From Acidobacteriaceae bacterium (GTDB lineage Bacteria > Acidobacteriota > Terriglobia > Bryobacterales > Bryobacteraceae): DNA of 49,777 nt. The translations under genes and the position numbers were made by a program. Each line of letters begins with the position of its first letter. The stretch's first letter is position 1. Below the pieces are notes generated by a model. That model was not told where the DNA came from and made no database searches. It saw only the letters and a list, made by a program, of their open reading frames with translations. Shown piece after piece: positions 26,462-34,006 of this stretch. Where the stretch lies: assembly GCA_019244055.1 (NCBI GenBank), contig JAFATG010000314.1, positions 1 to 49,777 of the forward strand, given 5' to 3'.

Positions 26462-26692
26462 ATGCCGCGTCGGCCCGAGAGATCAGCAGTTTGGTTGGGC
26501 AAATATTTGTCCCTGGCCCTCACGCTTCCCGCTTCGGTAGCGGCGGGCTACATTTTGGGTGCCCTTGCTGACCATTGGTTGCGCTTGCCAATTCTCCGCG
26601 CGCTCGGAGTCGTTCTCGGCATGGTCGCCGGACTGATCCAGGTCCTGCGCGAACTATCGAGAGACGAGAAGCGCGGGAGTAGCGAAAAATGA
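26462..26692 (+). CDS. AtpZ/AtpI-like ATP synthase accessory membrane protein
   Basis: The small protein has 76 residues and two predicted membrane helices (about 12-35 and 42-62) joined by a short loop, ending in a charged tail. The pattern LALTLPASVAAGYILGALADHW followed by a second Gly-rich helix matches the AtpZ/AtpI group of accessory subunits. These help assemble the c-ring or carry Mg2+ in some bacteria. Its stop overlaps the next start (ATGA), and subunit a follows, which supports the assignment. Confidence 0.75.
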   Translation: MPRRPERSAVWLGKYLSLALTLPASVAAGYILGALADHWLRLPILRALGVVLGMVAGLIQVLRELSRDEKRGSSEK

Positions 26693-27081
26693 CCGAAGAC
26701 AACACGACAATTTCCGTTCGCCGGATGTACGGGCTGACTTCGGTTTATGGAGTAATCGGGTTTCTCTGCTACCTCGCCCTTCAGGGATTGCGTCCTGCGA
26801 TCGGCTTCGCCCTCGGCGCGGCCGGTTCCCTTGGCAACTTATGGGTATTTGAACGGCTCAGCGCGGGCCTTGCTCCCGGAAAGGAACGCAAGCCCTGGCA
26901 GGCCGGCGCTTATGTCACCCGGTATCTAATACTTTTCGGGGGTGGCTATGTTATAGTCAAATCTTTGGGTGTCAACCCTTTGCCGGTGATCCTCGGCCTT
27001 TTGGCCAGCACCGCCGCAGTTCTGACGTCCCTGATTATCGAACTGGTTATAAGTTTGTTCAGAAGTCGAGTTACGCACTGA
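26689..27081 (+). CDS. AtpI-like ATP synthase subunit I
   Basis: The 130-residue protein has four predicted membrane helices, near residues 14-32, 35-55, 72-92 and 97-122. This is the size and shape of ATP synthase subunit I (AtpI), thought to help c-ring assembly. It overlaps the previous gene by four bases and ends directly before the atpB start. Sequence conservation in this family is weak, so the call rests mainly on topology and position. Confidence 0.7.
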   Translation: MTEDNTTISVRRMYGLTSVYGVIGFLCYLALQGLRPAIGFALGAAGSLGNLWVFERLSAGLAPGKERKPWQAGAYVTRYLILFGGGYVIVKSLGVNPLPVILGLLASTAAVLTSLIIELVISLFRSRVTH

Positions 27082-27813
27082 ATGGTTCATGAACTCTGGA
27101 TCACGCGGATTTTCAACGACTACCTCGCGGGTCCCGCGAATTCCATCCTTAACGCTGTTCACTTTCCAGCGCAAGACCCCAAGCATCCGTGGAGCGACTG
27201 GCTGGTCTGCGAAATCGTTGTTGTCGCATTTGTGCTGATCTTTTTCGGCATTCTGCGACGCCGGCTATCTGTTGACCGGCCGGGGAAAGCGCAGCATATC
27301 TTCGAAATTGCGTACGACTTCTTCCGTTCCTCTTCCGAAGAGGTCGTGGGTCACGACGGCCCTAAATACCTTGCATTTTTCGGGACCATTTTCTTATTCA
27401 TACTGTTCCTGAACATCGTCGGCCTCATCCCTGGCTTCGATTCCCCGACGATGTACCCCATGGTCCCTCTGGGATTCGCGGTGACGACGTTCCTTTTTTA
27501 TCACTACACCGGGGTGCGCGCGCATGGCCCTGGATATATCAAACAGTTCTTTGGACCCATGCTGTTGCTAGCTCCTCTGATGCTGCCGATTGAGATTATC
27601 AGCCATTGCGCACGGCCGCTCTCGCTCACTGTCCGTCTTTTCGCGAATATGTTCGCCGGCGAGCAGGTCTATCTTACATTCATCACCCTGACCAAACTTC
27701 TTGTCCCGGTGCTCTTCCTTGGCCTGCATTTATTCGTTTCCTTTCTGCAGGCTTATATTTTTATGTTGCTCGCAATGGTTTACGTAGGCGGAGCCGTTTC
27801 GCACGAGCATTAG
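27082..27813 (+). CDS. atpB: ATP synthase F0 subunit a
   Basis: Subunit a forms the ion half-channels next to the c-ring. The 243-residue protein has five to six membrane segments. The essential arginine lies in LSLTVRLFANMFAGE (Arg185), and the last helices contain the expected polar residues (SFLQAYIFMLLAMVYVGGAVSHEH). The N-terminal HELWITRIFNDYL segment is normal. It follows the AtpI-like gene without a gap and precedes atpE by 84 bases. The F1 genes and subunit b are not nearby. Confidence 0.95.
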   Translation: MVHELWITRIFNDYLAGPANSILNAVHFPAQDPKHPWSDWLVCEIVVVAFVLIFFGILRRRLSVDRPGKAQHIFEIAYDFFRSSSEEVVGHDGPKYLAFFGTIFLFILFLNIVGLIPGFDSPTMYPMVPLGFAVTTFLFYHYTGVRAHGPGYIKQFFGPMLLLAPLMLPIEIISHCARPLSLTVRLFANMFAGEQVYLTFITLTKLLVPVLFLGLHLFVSFLQAYIFMLLAMVYVGGAVSHEH

Positions 27814-27897
27814 GCTTTATCCGCTTTCAGTGTGAGCGCCCGGCGTCCCAACGCACGGTGACGAACCACCTCCTGAAAGCAAATTCATGGAGAAACA

Positions 27898-28206
27898 ATG
27901 ACAAACAGACTGATTTTGCTCGCCGGTACGTTGTTGGCACTCGCGAGTCCCGTATTTGCACAGGCGCCAAGCGGTGGCGCAGAACCCTCAAATATGAATC
28001 GCATGGCGGCAGCTTACATCGCCATGGGTATTGCATCCGGCCTTTGCGGCATCGGCCAGGGCCGGGCGACTGCTTCGGCCGCTGAAGCGATGGCACGGAA
28101 TCCCGGCGCGATCGCTGCTATTCGTGTGGCACTTATTCTCGGATTGGTGCTGATTGAATCACTGGCGCTCTATACGCTTGTGATCACGTTTATCGTTCAG
28201 AGGTAA
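27898..28206 (+). CDS. atpE: ATP synthase F0 subunit c with signal-type N-terminus
   Basis: The 102-residue protein is longer than typical c-subunits because of an extra N-terminal signal-like segment (about 1-22, ending VFAQA). Two transmembrane helices follow, with the loop MARNPG between them. The ion-binding carboxylate is Glu87 in LIESLALY. Gln54, Ser88 and Tyr92 sit at the same spacing as Gln32, Glu65, Ser66 and Tyr70 of the sodium-binding Ilyobacter c-ring, while the Thr67 position is Leu. A GGAG ribosome site precedes the ATG. A terminator hairpin follows, closing this partial operon. Confidence 0.93.
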   Translation: MTNRLILLAGTLLALASPVFAQAPSGGAEPSNMNRMAAAYIAMGIASGLCGIGQGRATASAAEAMARNPGAIAAIRVALILGLVLIESLALYTLVITFIVQR

Positions 28207-28220
28207 TTTCCGAACAACAC

Positions 28221-28256
28221 ACGGGCCTGCGCGGACGTAAGTACCGGCAGGCCCGT
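28221..28256 (+). terminator. Terminator hairpin after atpE
   Basis: A perfect 10-base inverted repeat, ACGGGCCTGC at 28221-28230 and GCAGGCCCGT at 28247-28256, encloses a 16-base loop that can pair further at its base. A short T-run (CGCATTTT) follows. It lies 15 bases after the atpE stop, which fits a rho-independent terminator, although the T-tract is short. Confidence 0.75.
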
Positions 28257-28278
28257 CGCATTTTGGGAGCAAGTCCTG

Positions 28279-29163
28279 ATGAAAATGCAAGGAATCTTTC
28301 CCGCTCTGACCAGCTCCTTCGACTACGAAGGCAAACTGTACAAGGCCAAAGTCTTCCACAATATCGAACGGCTGAATCAGATTGCGTTGAGCGGCTATGT
28401 CGTGTGTGGTTCGACGGGCGAAACTCCTCTGTTAGCGGTTTCCGAGCGCATTCAGCTCATGGAATGGGTCCGGGAGGCGAGCGCCGAAGGCAAGACCCTG
28501 ATCGCCGGTGTAGGCGCCGAGAGCGTCCATGAAACCGTGCAGATCGCGAATCGCGCGGCGGAGATCGGCTTTCACGCGGCGCTTGCGCTCACACCGTTCT
28601 ATTACCGGAACCAGATGCACCGTCCGGAAACGCAGGCTCTCTACTTCCGTGCGGTTGCGGATCGATCGAAAATACCTGTTCTCATCTACAACATCCCGCA
28701 AGTCACCGGTTACGACGTGCCTGTCGATACCGTTGCGGAACTCTCTGAACATCCGAACATTGTCGGAATGAAGGACAGCTCCGGGAATCTCGAGCGAATG
28801 AACGAGGTTGTGCGCATGGTGAAGCCCGGGTTTCAGGTGCTCTCCGGTTCGGGCATAAGCTTCTGGGAGGCCTTGCAAATCGGCGCTTCGGGAGCCATTC
28901 TCGCCATCGCGAACGTGATTCCTTACGCCTGTGTCACGATCTGGGAAGCGTTTCGAACCCGCGAACAGGAAGCCGGCCATGATTGGCAGATGCGCATCAC
29001 GCCCCCTTCGCGTCTGATCGCCGCTAAATACGGCATCCCCGGCCTGAAGTACGCGATGGACCTCAATGGTTATTACGGTGGACCGCCACGCCTCCCGATG
29101 ATCCCACCTACACTCGAAGCGAAAGCGGAGATCGAAGAGGCGTTCGCGGATTTGCGAAGTTAA
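28279..29163 (+). CDS. DapA-family (dihydrodipicolinate synthase / N-acetylneuraminate lyase) aldolase
   Basis: The 294-residue TIM-barrel protein has the family features: CGSTGETPLL (GxxGE phosphate-like loop) near 43-52, the catalytic tyrosine in LIYNIPQVTGYD (Tyr137) and the Schiff-base lysine in VGMKDSSGN (Lys165). The family covers dihydrodipicolinate synthase, sialic acid lyase, 4-hydroxy-2-oxoglutarate aldolase and others. The Asn-Ile-Pro context and the MKDSSGN loop fit the aldolase-like paralogues at least as well as true DapA. The substrate is therefore left open. The gene stands alone after the ATP synthase terminator. Confidence 0.88.
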   Translation: MKMQGIFPALTSSFDYEGKLYKAKVFHNIERLNQIALSGYVVCGSTGETPLLAVSERIQLMEWVREASAEGKTLIAGVGAESVHETVQIANRAAEIGFHAALALTPFYYRNQMHRPETQALYFRAVADRSKIPVLIYNIPQVTGYDVPVDTVAELSEHPNIVGMKDSSGNLERMNEVVRMVKPGFQVLSGSGISFWEALQIGASGAILAIANVIPYACVTIWEAFRTREQEAGHDWQMRITPPSRLIAAKYGIPGLKYAMDLNGYYGGPPRLPMIPPTLEAKAEIEEAFADLRS

Positions 29164-29225
29164 CAGACTCACGTGGCTGGCTGTGTGCCACTCAGACCTG
29201 CTATGAAGCGCGCCATAATTAGGCG

Positions 29226-29483
29226 GTGCGTAACCTCCATGTTTCGCTACCGGACACCATCTATCGCGACCTCCGCGACGAAGCCGAGTGCTGTAAACGA
29301 CCGGCAATCTCTTTAGACAGGCAGGCGACCGAAATTTGGCTTCGCCACCACCGAAAAATCGCACAGCACCGGGCTATCGCGACGTTCGCTGCTGAGGATG
29401 CGGGGAGCCCGTTGGATCTGGATTCAGAATGGGAGGCTGCATCAGCCGATTATTTGGTTGCGACTAAAGAGGACAAGCATTGA
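29226..29483 (+). CDS. Ribbon-helix-helix (CopG/MazE-type) antitoxin
   Basis: The 85-residue protein starts with RNLHVSLPDTIYRDLRDEAE, a typical ribbon-helix-helix DNA-binding start. A second helix follows with a WLRHH segment, then an acidic C-terminal tail (DLDSEWEAASADYL) of the kind that binds a toxin. The start is a GTG at 29226. Its stop overlaps a TTG that opens a MazF-like frame, the classic antitoxin-toxin arrangement. The toxin is now a stub. The antitoxin looks intact and may still bind DNA. Confidence 0.75.
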   Translation: MRNLHVSLPDTIYRDLRDEAECCKRPAISLDRQATEIWLRHHRKIAQHRAIATFAAEDAGSPLDLDSEWEAASADYLVATKEDKH

Positions 29484-29611
29484 AGCGCGGGGACGTATTT
29501 TGGGCCGATCTCGCCCGCGATCTGGATCAGAGCAGTCGGGCAGAGCTGAATTGGCAAAGGCCTGCCGGCGGCTTCAGTCACGGCTCTGGCCGAGAGGCTC
29601 CGGGTCGGTAA
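29480..29611 (+). pseudogene. MazF-type toxin remnant
   Basis: From the TTG at 29480, overlapping the antitoxin stop, the frame begins KRGDVFWADLARDLDQSS, a clear MazF N-terminus. It then loses similarity and ends at TAA (29609-29611) after 43 codons. A neighbouring frame continues as GSEQSGRAELA, close to the next MazF motif, so an early frameshift is likely. The rest of the toxin is gone and a different antitoxin fragment follows directly. Confidence 0.7.
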
Positions 29612-29768
29612 CAGTATTTTGTCGCGGAAACTCGGCATTCCACAGCGCACCCTGGCGCCAAACCGAGCACTCGGCGGGGAAACACCTCTCGATCAACTCG
29701 ATACGGATACGGGCGCGCGCGTACTCGAAGACATTCTCGGTCGCATTGCTTATGGCGTGTACAGTTAA
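29553..29768 (+). pseudogene. Xre/MbcA/ParS-type antitoxin remnant with internal deletion
   Basis: A third frame, with no start codon and open from 29550, reads TALAERLRVGNSILSRKLG, then IPQRTLAPNRALGGETPLD, then QLDTDTGARVLEDILGRIA and YGVYS before TAA at 29766-29768. The first part matches the helix-turn-helix half of Xre-type antitoxins of Xre-RES systems. The second matches their C-terminal toxin-binding domain. The piece of roughly 40 residues normally between them is absent, joined in frame at RTLA|PNRALGG. The stop overlaps the RES-like ATG by one base, as in intact pairs. Confidence 0.75.
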
Positions 29769-29836
29769 TGCGGTTTTGGAGGACATGCCGCCGGCTCTAC
29801 GTTGCCGAAGCCGCGAGCGGGGAAGGGCTTGCAGGC
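29768..29836 (+). pseudogene. RES-domain toxin N-terminal stub
   Basis: The ATG at 29768 overlaps the antitoxin stop and reads RFWRTCRRLYVAEAASGEG, matching the first 20 or so residues of RES toxins up to the Gly-Glu-Gly of their NAD-binding region. After that, similarity ends. The frame continues without a stop into the glycosyltransferase, so the stub now forms an in-frame N-terminal extension of that gene. Confidence 0.6.
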
Positions 29837-29842
29837 GTGATA

Positions 29843-32800
29843 ATGCGATTTGGTCGATTTTGGCCTGCTCGCTTGGCCCGTGCCGTGAGTATTGCCACAA
29901 TCGATCATTTAGGTTATCGGCATCGCTTCGCCTATATGGCAGATCACGATACGCATCTCCGACTCCAAAATGTATCTAGCGGCCGTCTGCGCCTCGACTC
30001 TGTCCTCCTTCCACTCAAAGTTGTATGGTGGACAGTAACATTTCAACTGTCCCGCCGCATGCAGTTGCGCCGCGAGTGGAGGCTGATCGCGCAATCGAAT
30101 GCTTTTGATCCCGGCTTCTACGTGGCGCAAAACCCAGATGTCGCGCGGGCCGAAATCGATCCGCTGCAGCACTACTTAATGCGGGGCGCCGCTGAAGGGC
30201 GAAATCCACATCCTCTCTTCGATGCTAGTTGGTATCTGCAACGTAACCCGGATGTGGCGTCGGTGGGCGCAAATCCTCTTGTGCATTATTTATCTACGGG
30301 CTGGAAAGAAGGTCGATCGCCCCATCCACTCTTCGACACCAAATACTATCTTGATCAGAATCCACCGTTGGTGGCCGGCACTACCGACCCCCTCAGTCAC
30401 TATATTTGTGAGGGAGCAGAAGCGGGTTCCGATCCATGTGAGCTGTTTGATTCTTCCTTTTACTTAGATCGGTATCCGCACTTCGTCAAAGCCGGATTGA
30501 ATCCGCTTGTGCACTATGTCTTACATGGGGTTATCGAGGGTTGTAATCCTAATCCACTCTTCGATACCTTGTATTACTTGAAACGATATCCGGACGTAGC
30601 TGCCGCCGGCATTAATCCTTTGCTTCACTTTGTTTCGTGTGGAGCATCGGAGGGGCGAATGCCTAACCCGCTATTCGACCCACTTTTCTACTGTAAGAAC
30701 AGTCCCGAGCTAAGACAGGCGAAAATAAATCCGCTGGCTCATTACCTCAAAAGAGGTGGCGCCGATAAAGGTTACGACCCTGGTCCGCTTTTTAATACCG
30801 CTCGTTACCTATGCAAACATCCTGAGCTAAAGCATTCTGGCGTGAATCCTCTTGCCCATTTATTGGAGTCAAGAGAACAGTTTAGCCCAAAAAACTTACC
30901 GCGCCCGCTCACTTCTACGGCAGGAAATCTCAAGTCGACAACGGGTTCAAATACCGATTTATTGGTGAATCTGACAAGCTATGAGTTGCCAGTGATTCGG
31001 GAGGCGATCGCTTGTTTGTGCTCCCCTGAGGGATTGCGTAAAGTCATCTCGAGAGGCACTATTCTCTTGCCACCGGAAATAGTCCCTGTCGATACGCCAA
31101 TCCCAGCAGGCTGGTGCCTCGTACCTGCGCCCTCTCCTATCGTTTCATCCAACGAAGCCCTCCTGAATGCCTCTGAGGCCGGCCATCATCTCTTGATTCT
31201 GCTCGGAGCGGTATTGCCAGGGAACACCGAGCTGGGAGCATTGACCCATGCATTCAAAAGCGATCCGCATTTCGGAATCACAATGGGACGAGAGTTGGAA
31301 CCTGATTCGGGGAGAATACTCGAGCTTAATAATGAGCTGCGTGATCGCGAACGGGTCAGTATGCCGCGAGATGTCTTGGCCTGTGTACCGGAATTCTACA
31401 TACTGCCCGAAATGCTTGCCCCGTGTTTTGTGGTACGCGATCAAATCGTGGCAAATCTGGGCCTTCTCAACGAATGCTACGAAACACTTGCCGGCGCCCT
31501 GCTCGACTATCTGTGCCGCGCCCGCCGTTGTGGCTTCCGTTGCGTCGTTTTGAACCAAGTCCTAATTCCTAACCCACTCGCAATAGAGGCCGACACGCTC
31601 GATCGCGACATTCTCAAATTAGCTACGGAACACCCTTCCATCGCGCAAGCGAAAGTCGAATTCACCGAACACCCGCTCCACTTGCATGAGAATCTCTTGG
31701 CCCATGCGGTTTCCCCCTGTCGGTCCGTCCGACGCAGCTTATTGGTGGATACCAGAGGTCTTTCGACTATGATAAATGGAACATCTGAGGCTGTGCTTGG
31801 CCTTTGCGATGGTTTCCTACAGGCAAGTCACGATTGGACGATAACTCTGTTGGCTACCGCAGGCCCGTCGCAATTTCACAAGCTGGCTGAGCGTTACCCA
31901 AACTGGGAAATCATCAGTTCAGGGGATCGCCGCTACTTCACAGCGGCATTGATGCCGAGGCAGCCTTGGTCAATTAGCGGGATGATTGAGCTGCATCACA
32001 TGGCCTTGTTCAACTTCTATACAATGCTGGACACAATTGCATGGGACATCTTTCCGGCCTCCACAGACCTCGAGGCAGCCTGGAGTTTTCTCTCCGAATA
32101 TGCCGACGGAATATTTTACATCTCGCAATATACTCGCGATCACTTTGCGATGCGGTTTCCCTTATCGCGTGCGGTACCTGGATGTATAGCCTACCTGTCG
32201 TTTAATCCGGCTGACTATCGGAGGCCATCAGATGAGAACGACTTGGGGGACGATGACGAATTTATTCTCGTGGTCGGTAATTCCTACGACCATAAACATC
32301 TCCTGCCCACAATCGATTTGTTAACGTCAGCCTTTCCGCTTCAAACAAAAAAAGTTCTTGGCCTCAAAGCGCACCCGAGCTCTTCCGTTGAGGCCGTAGA
32401 CAGCGGTCAAATCCCCCAATCCGAAATAGATCGCTTATTCGCTCGGGCACGAATCGTTGTTTATCCCTCGTTTTACGAAGGATTTGGTCTCCCAATCTTA
32501 AGGGGCTTGAGTTATGGGCGTACAGTTGTCGCTCGGCATTCCGAGCTGCTGCTGGAAATTGCGGGTCGCTATCGAGGTCCGGGACGATTGGTCGCTTTTC
32601 GCAATCCGACCGAATTGGTTCAGGTGATTGAAAGCATCTTACGCGGCGGGGAGGTAGCAGAGCTGTCCCTCGGCATCGCGCTTCACAGTACTGAGGAACC
32701 GAGCGGCTGGAAAGAAACCGCGGCCAGTGTGCTGCAATTTATCGAACAGCAGACTAAGAATGTCGATAAGTCCCGCTGGTCTGACCGGGAAAGAGTCATC

Positions 32801-32863
32801 CGTCAATTGACCGCCTCGGATACTTGTGAACGGCCAGCTTCTTTAACTCCGCATTTCTCTTGA
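29843..32863 (+). CDS. Glycosyltransferase with seven N-terminal 38-residue repeats and a GT4-like C-terminal domain
   Basis: The frame is open from 29768, but the first 25 codons are a RES toxin stub. I place the start at the ATG at 29843 (about 1006 residues); an ATG at 29936 is another option and no strong ribosome site decides. From residue 88 of this start seven repeats follow, consensus LFD-YYL-NPDVA-AG-NPL-HYL-GA-EGR-PHP. A poorly conserved middle part includes a short DNA of Ser/Thr-rich linker. The C-terminal third is a GT-B fold with VVGNSYDHKH, LKAHPSS and the donor-site pattern ARIVVYPSFYEGFGLPIL. Probably a cytosolic polysaccharide glycosyltransferase; the repeats may be an interaction module. 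Confidence 0.85.
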   Translation: MRFGRFWPARLARAVSIATIDHLGYRHRFAYMADHDTHLRLQNVSSGRLRLDSVLLPLKVVWWTVTFQLSRRMQLRREWRLIAQSNAFDPGFYVAQNPDVARAEIDPLQHYLMRGAAEGRNPHPLFDASWYLQRNPDVASVGANPLVHYLSTGWKEGRSPHPLFDTKYYLDQNPPLVAGTTDPLSHYICEGAEAGSDPCELFDSSFYLDRYPHFVKAGLNPLVHYVLHGVIEGCNPNPLFDTLYYLKRYPDVAAAGINPLLHFVSCGASEGRMPNPLFDPLFYCKNSPELRQAKINPLAHYLKRGGADKGYDPGPLFNTARYLCKHPELKHSGVNPLAHLLESREQFSPKNLPRPLTSTAGNLKSTTGSNTDLLVNLTSYELPVIREAIACLCSPEGLRKVISRGTILLPPEIVPVDTPIPAGWCLVPAPSPIVSSNEALLNASEAGHHLLILLGAVLPGNTELGALTHAFKSDPHFGITMGRELEPDSGRILELNNELRDRERVSMPRDVLACVPEFYILPEMLAPCFVVRDQIVANLGLLNECYETLAGALLDYLCRARRCGFRCVVLNQVLIPNPLAIEADTLDRDILKLATEHPSIAQAKVEFTEHPLHLHENLLAHAVSPCRSVRRSLLVDTRGLSTMINGTSEAVLGLCDGFLQASHDWTITLLATAGPSQFHKLAERYPNWEIISSGDRRYFTAALMPRQPWSISGMIELHHMALFNFYTMLDTIAWDIFPASTDLEAAWSFLSEYADGIFYISQYTRDHFAMRFPLSRAVPGCIAYLSFNPADYRRPSDENDLGDDDEFILVVGNSYDHKHLLPTIDLLTSAFPLQTKKVLGLKAHPSSSVEAVDSGQIPQSEIDRLFARARIVVYPSFYEGFGLPILRGLSYGRTVVARHSELLLEIAGRYRGPGRLVAFRNPTELVQVIESILRGGEVAELSLGIALHSTEEPSGWKETAASVLQFIEQQTKNVDKSRWSDRERVIRQLTASDTCERPASLTPHFS
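30104..30889 (+). repeat. Seven tandem protein-level repeats of about 38 residues
   Basis: Seven consecutive units of 34-39 residues start with (L)FD, continue with an aromatic pair and a Pro-Asp-Val or similar, then NPL-HY and a Gly-containing end, as in NPLVHYVLHGVIEG. The DNA copies are strongly diverged, so this is an old protein repeat rather than a fresh duplication. Confidence 0.85.
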
Positions 32864-32880
32864 GTCGTCCGGCGATCAAG

Positions 32881-33885
32881 TCATGTCGTGACAGCGGCCG
32901 CGGTAAGTCCTCCCGTTCGCTCCAACTGGGCCATGTCGTTGGCGACCATTTCGGTTACCAACTGGCGGAAAGTGTAAGTGGGCCGCCAACCCAAAACCTC
33001 GCGAGCCCGCGTCGCGTCCCCGACCAATAGATCCACCTCAGCAGGCCTATAGAATTGTGGATCTTCAACGATAAATTCACGGTAATCGAGCCCGACCTCA
33101 TTGAAGGCTAGCTCGCAGAATTCGCGCACCGAATGCGTTTCACCAGTTGCAATGACATAATCTTGCGGCTCAGGCTGCTGCAGCATTAAATGCATGGCAC
33201 GAACGTAATCCGCGGCGTGACCCCAATCCCGCCGTGCCTCCAGATTTCCGAGCCGCAGTTCGTTAGCCAAGCCTAGCTTTATACGTGCGACGTTGTGGGT
33301 GACTTTTCGGGTCACAAACTCGAAGCCGCGGCGAGGACTCTCGTGGTTGAACAACATCCCATTTGCGCAGAACATTCCGTACGCTTCGCGGTAATTGAGA
33401 GCGAGATAGTAGCCGGCGACCTTGCTAATCCCATAAGGACTACGAGGGTGAAATGGCGTGGTCTCACGCTGCGGCGTCTCCCGGATCTTGCCAAACATTT
33501 CGCTGGAACCAGCAAAGTAGAACCTGCACTCCGGCTGGAGTTGATACAGGGCCGCCAACAGATAATGGGTACCATTGCTGTTTGTGTTCATTGTCGAGAA
33601 GCCGTCCTCAAAGCTCTCCGCAACGAAACTCTGGGCGGCCAGATGGTAACACTCATCGATTTTGCAACGGCTCAGAATGTGGAACAGGCTCGGGTAGCTT
33701 TCCAGGCTGCCGGGGTGCAGCACAATATCATTCCTGACATGGGAAATACGCGCAAGCCGCACGTCCGGCTCCTCCAGCGCAACACGGCGCACCAAGCCAT
33801 GTACTTCGTAACCCTTCCCAAGAAGGTATTCGGCCAGATAGCTTCCATCTTGGCCCGTGATACCCGTGATGAACGCTTTCTTCAT
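32881..33885 (-). CDS. gmd: GDP-mannose 4,6-dehydratase
   Basis: Gmd converts GDP-mannose to GDP-4-keto-6-deoxymannose, the precursor of GDP-rhamnose, fucose and related sugars. The 334-residue protein has the NADP-binding TGITGQDGSYLAEYLL, the active-site HLAAQSFV and GSSEMFG segments, YGISKVAGYY with the Tyr-x-x-x-Lys pair, and NHESPRRGFEFVTRK of the sugar-nucleotide site. All are diagnostic for Gmd. It converges on the preceding glycosyltransferase with a 17-base gap. It faces away from the GT fusion gene. The GDP-mannose may come from the manA route. Confidence 0.95.
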   Translation of the reverse strand: MKKAFITGITGQDGSYLAEYLLGKGYEVHGLVRRVALEEPDVRLARISHVRNDIVLHPGSLESYPSLFHILSRCKIDECYHLAAQSFVAESFEDGFSTMNTNSNGTHYLLAALYQLQPECRFYFAGSSEMFGKIRETPQRETTPFHPRSPYGISKVAGYYLALNYREAYGMFCANGMLFNHESPRRGFEFVTRKVTHNVARIKLGLANELRLGNLEARRDWGHAADYVRAMHLMLQQPEPQDYVIATGETHSVREFCELAFNEVGLDYREFIVEDPQFYRPAEVDLLVGDATRAREVLGWRPTYTFRQLVTEMVANDMAQLERTGGLTAAAVTT

Positions 33886-33975
33886 TACAACGAATCAGTG
33901 TAACAGGAGAGTGGAGCAAGAACGGCGAGTCCGCGCGTAGGTGCCCATCCCGAATTCCATCAAAGCAGTTGCATA

Positions 33976-33994
33976 ATGGAGAGTTACTCTCCAT
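33976..33994. promoter_or_regulatory. Perfect palindrome ahead of the GT fusion gene
   Basis: ATGGAGAG and CTCTCCAT form a perfect 8-base inverted repeat around a TTA loop in the 121-base divergent gap between gmd and the GT fusion gene. It ends 12 bases before the ATG at 34007 and overlaps a CATAAT hexamer at 33972-33977. It could be an operator or a hairpin over the ribosome site. No regulator is identified. Confidence 0.4.
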
Positions 33995-34006
33995 CCGAAC
34001 CCGTAA

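Noticed and set aside
28432-29364. 310-codon minus-strand frame
   Set aside because: Antisense shadow of the DapA-family gene; Arg/His-rich composition typical of shadows.
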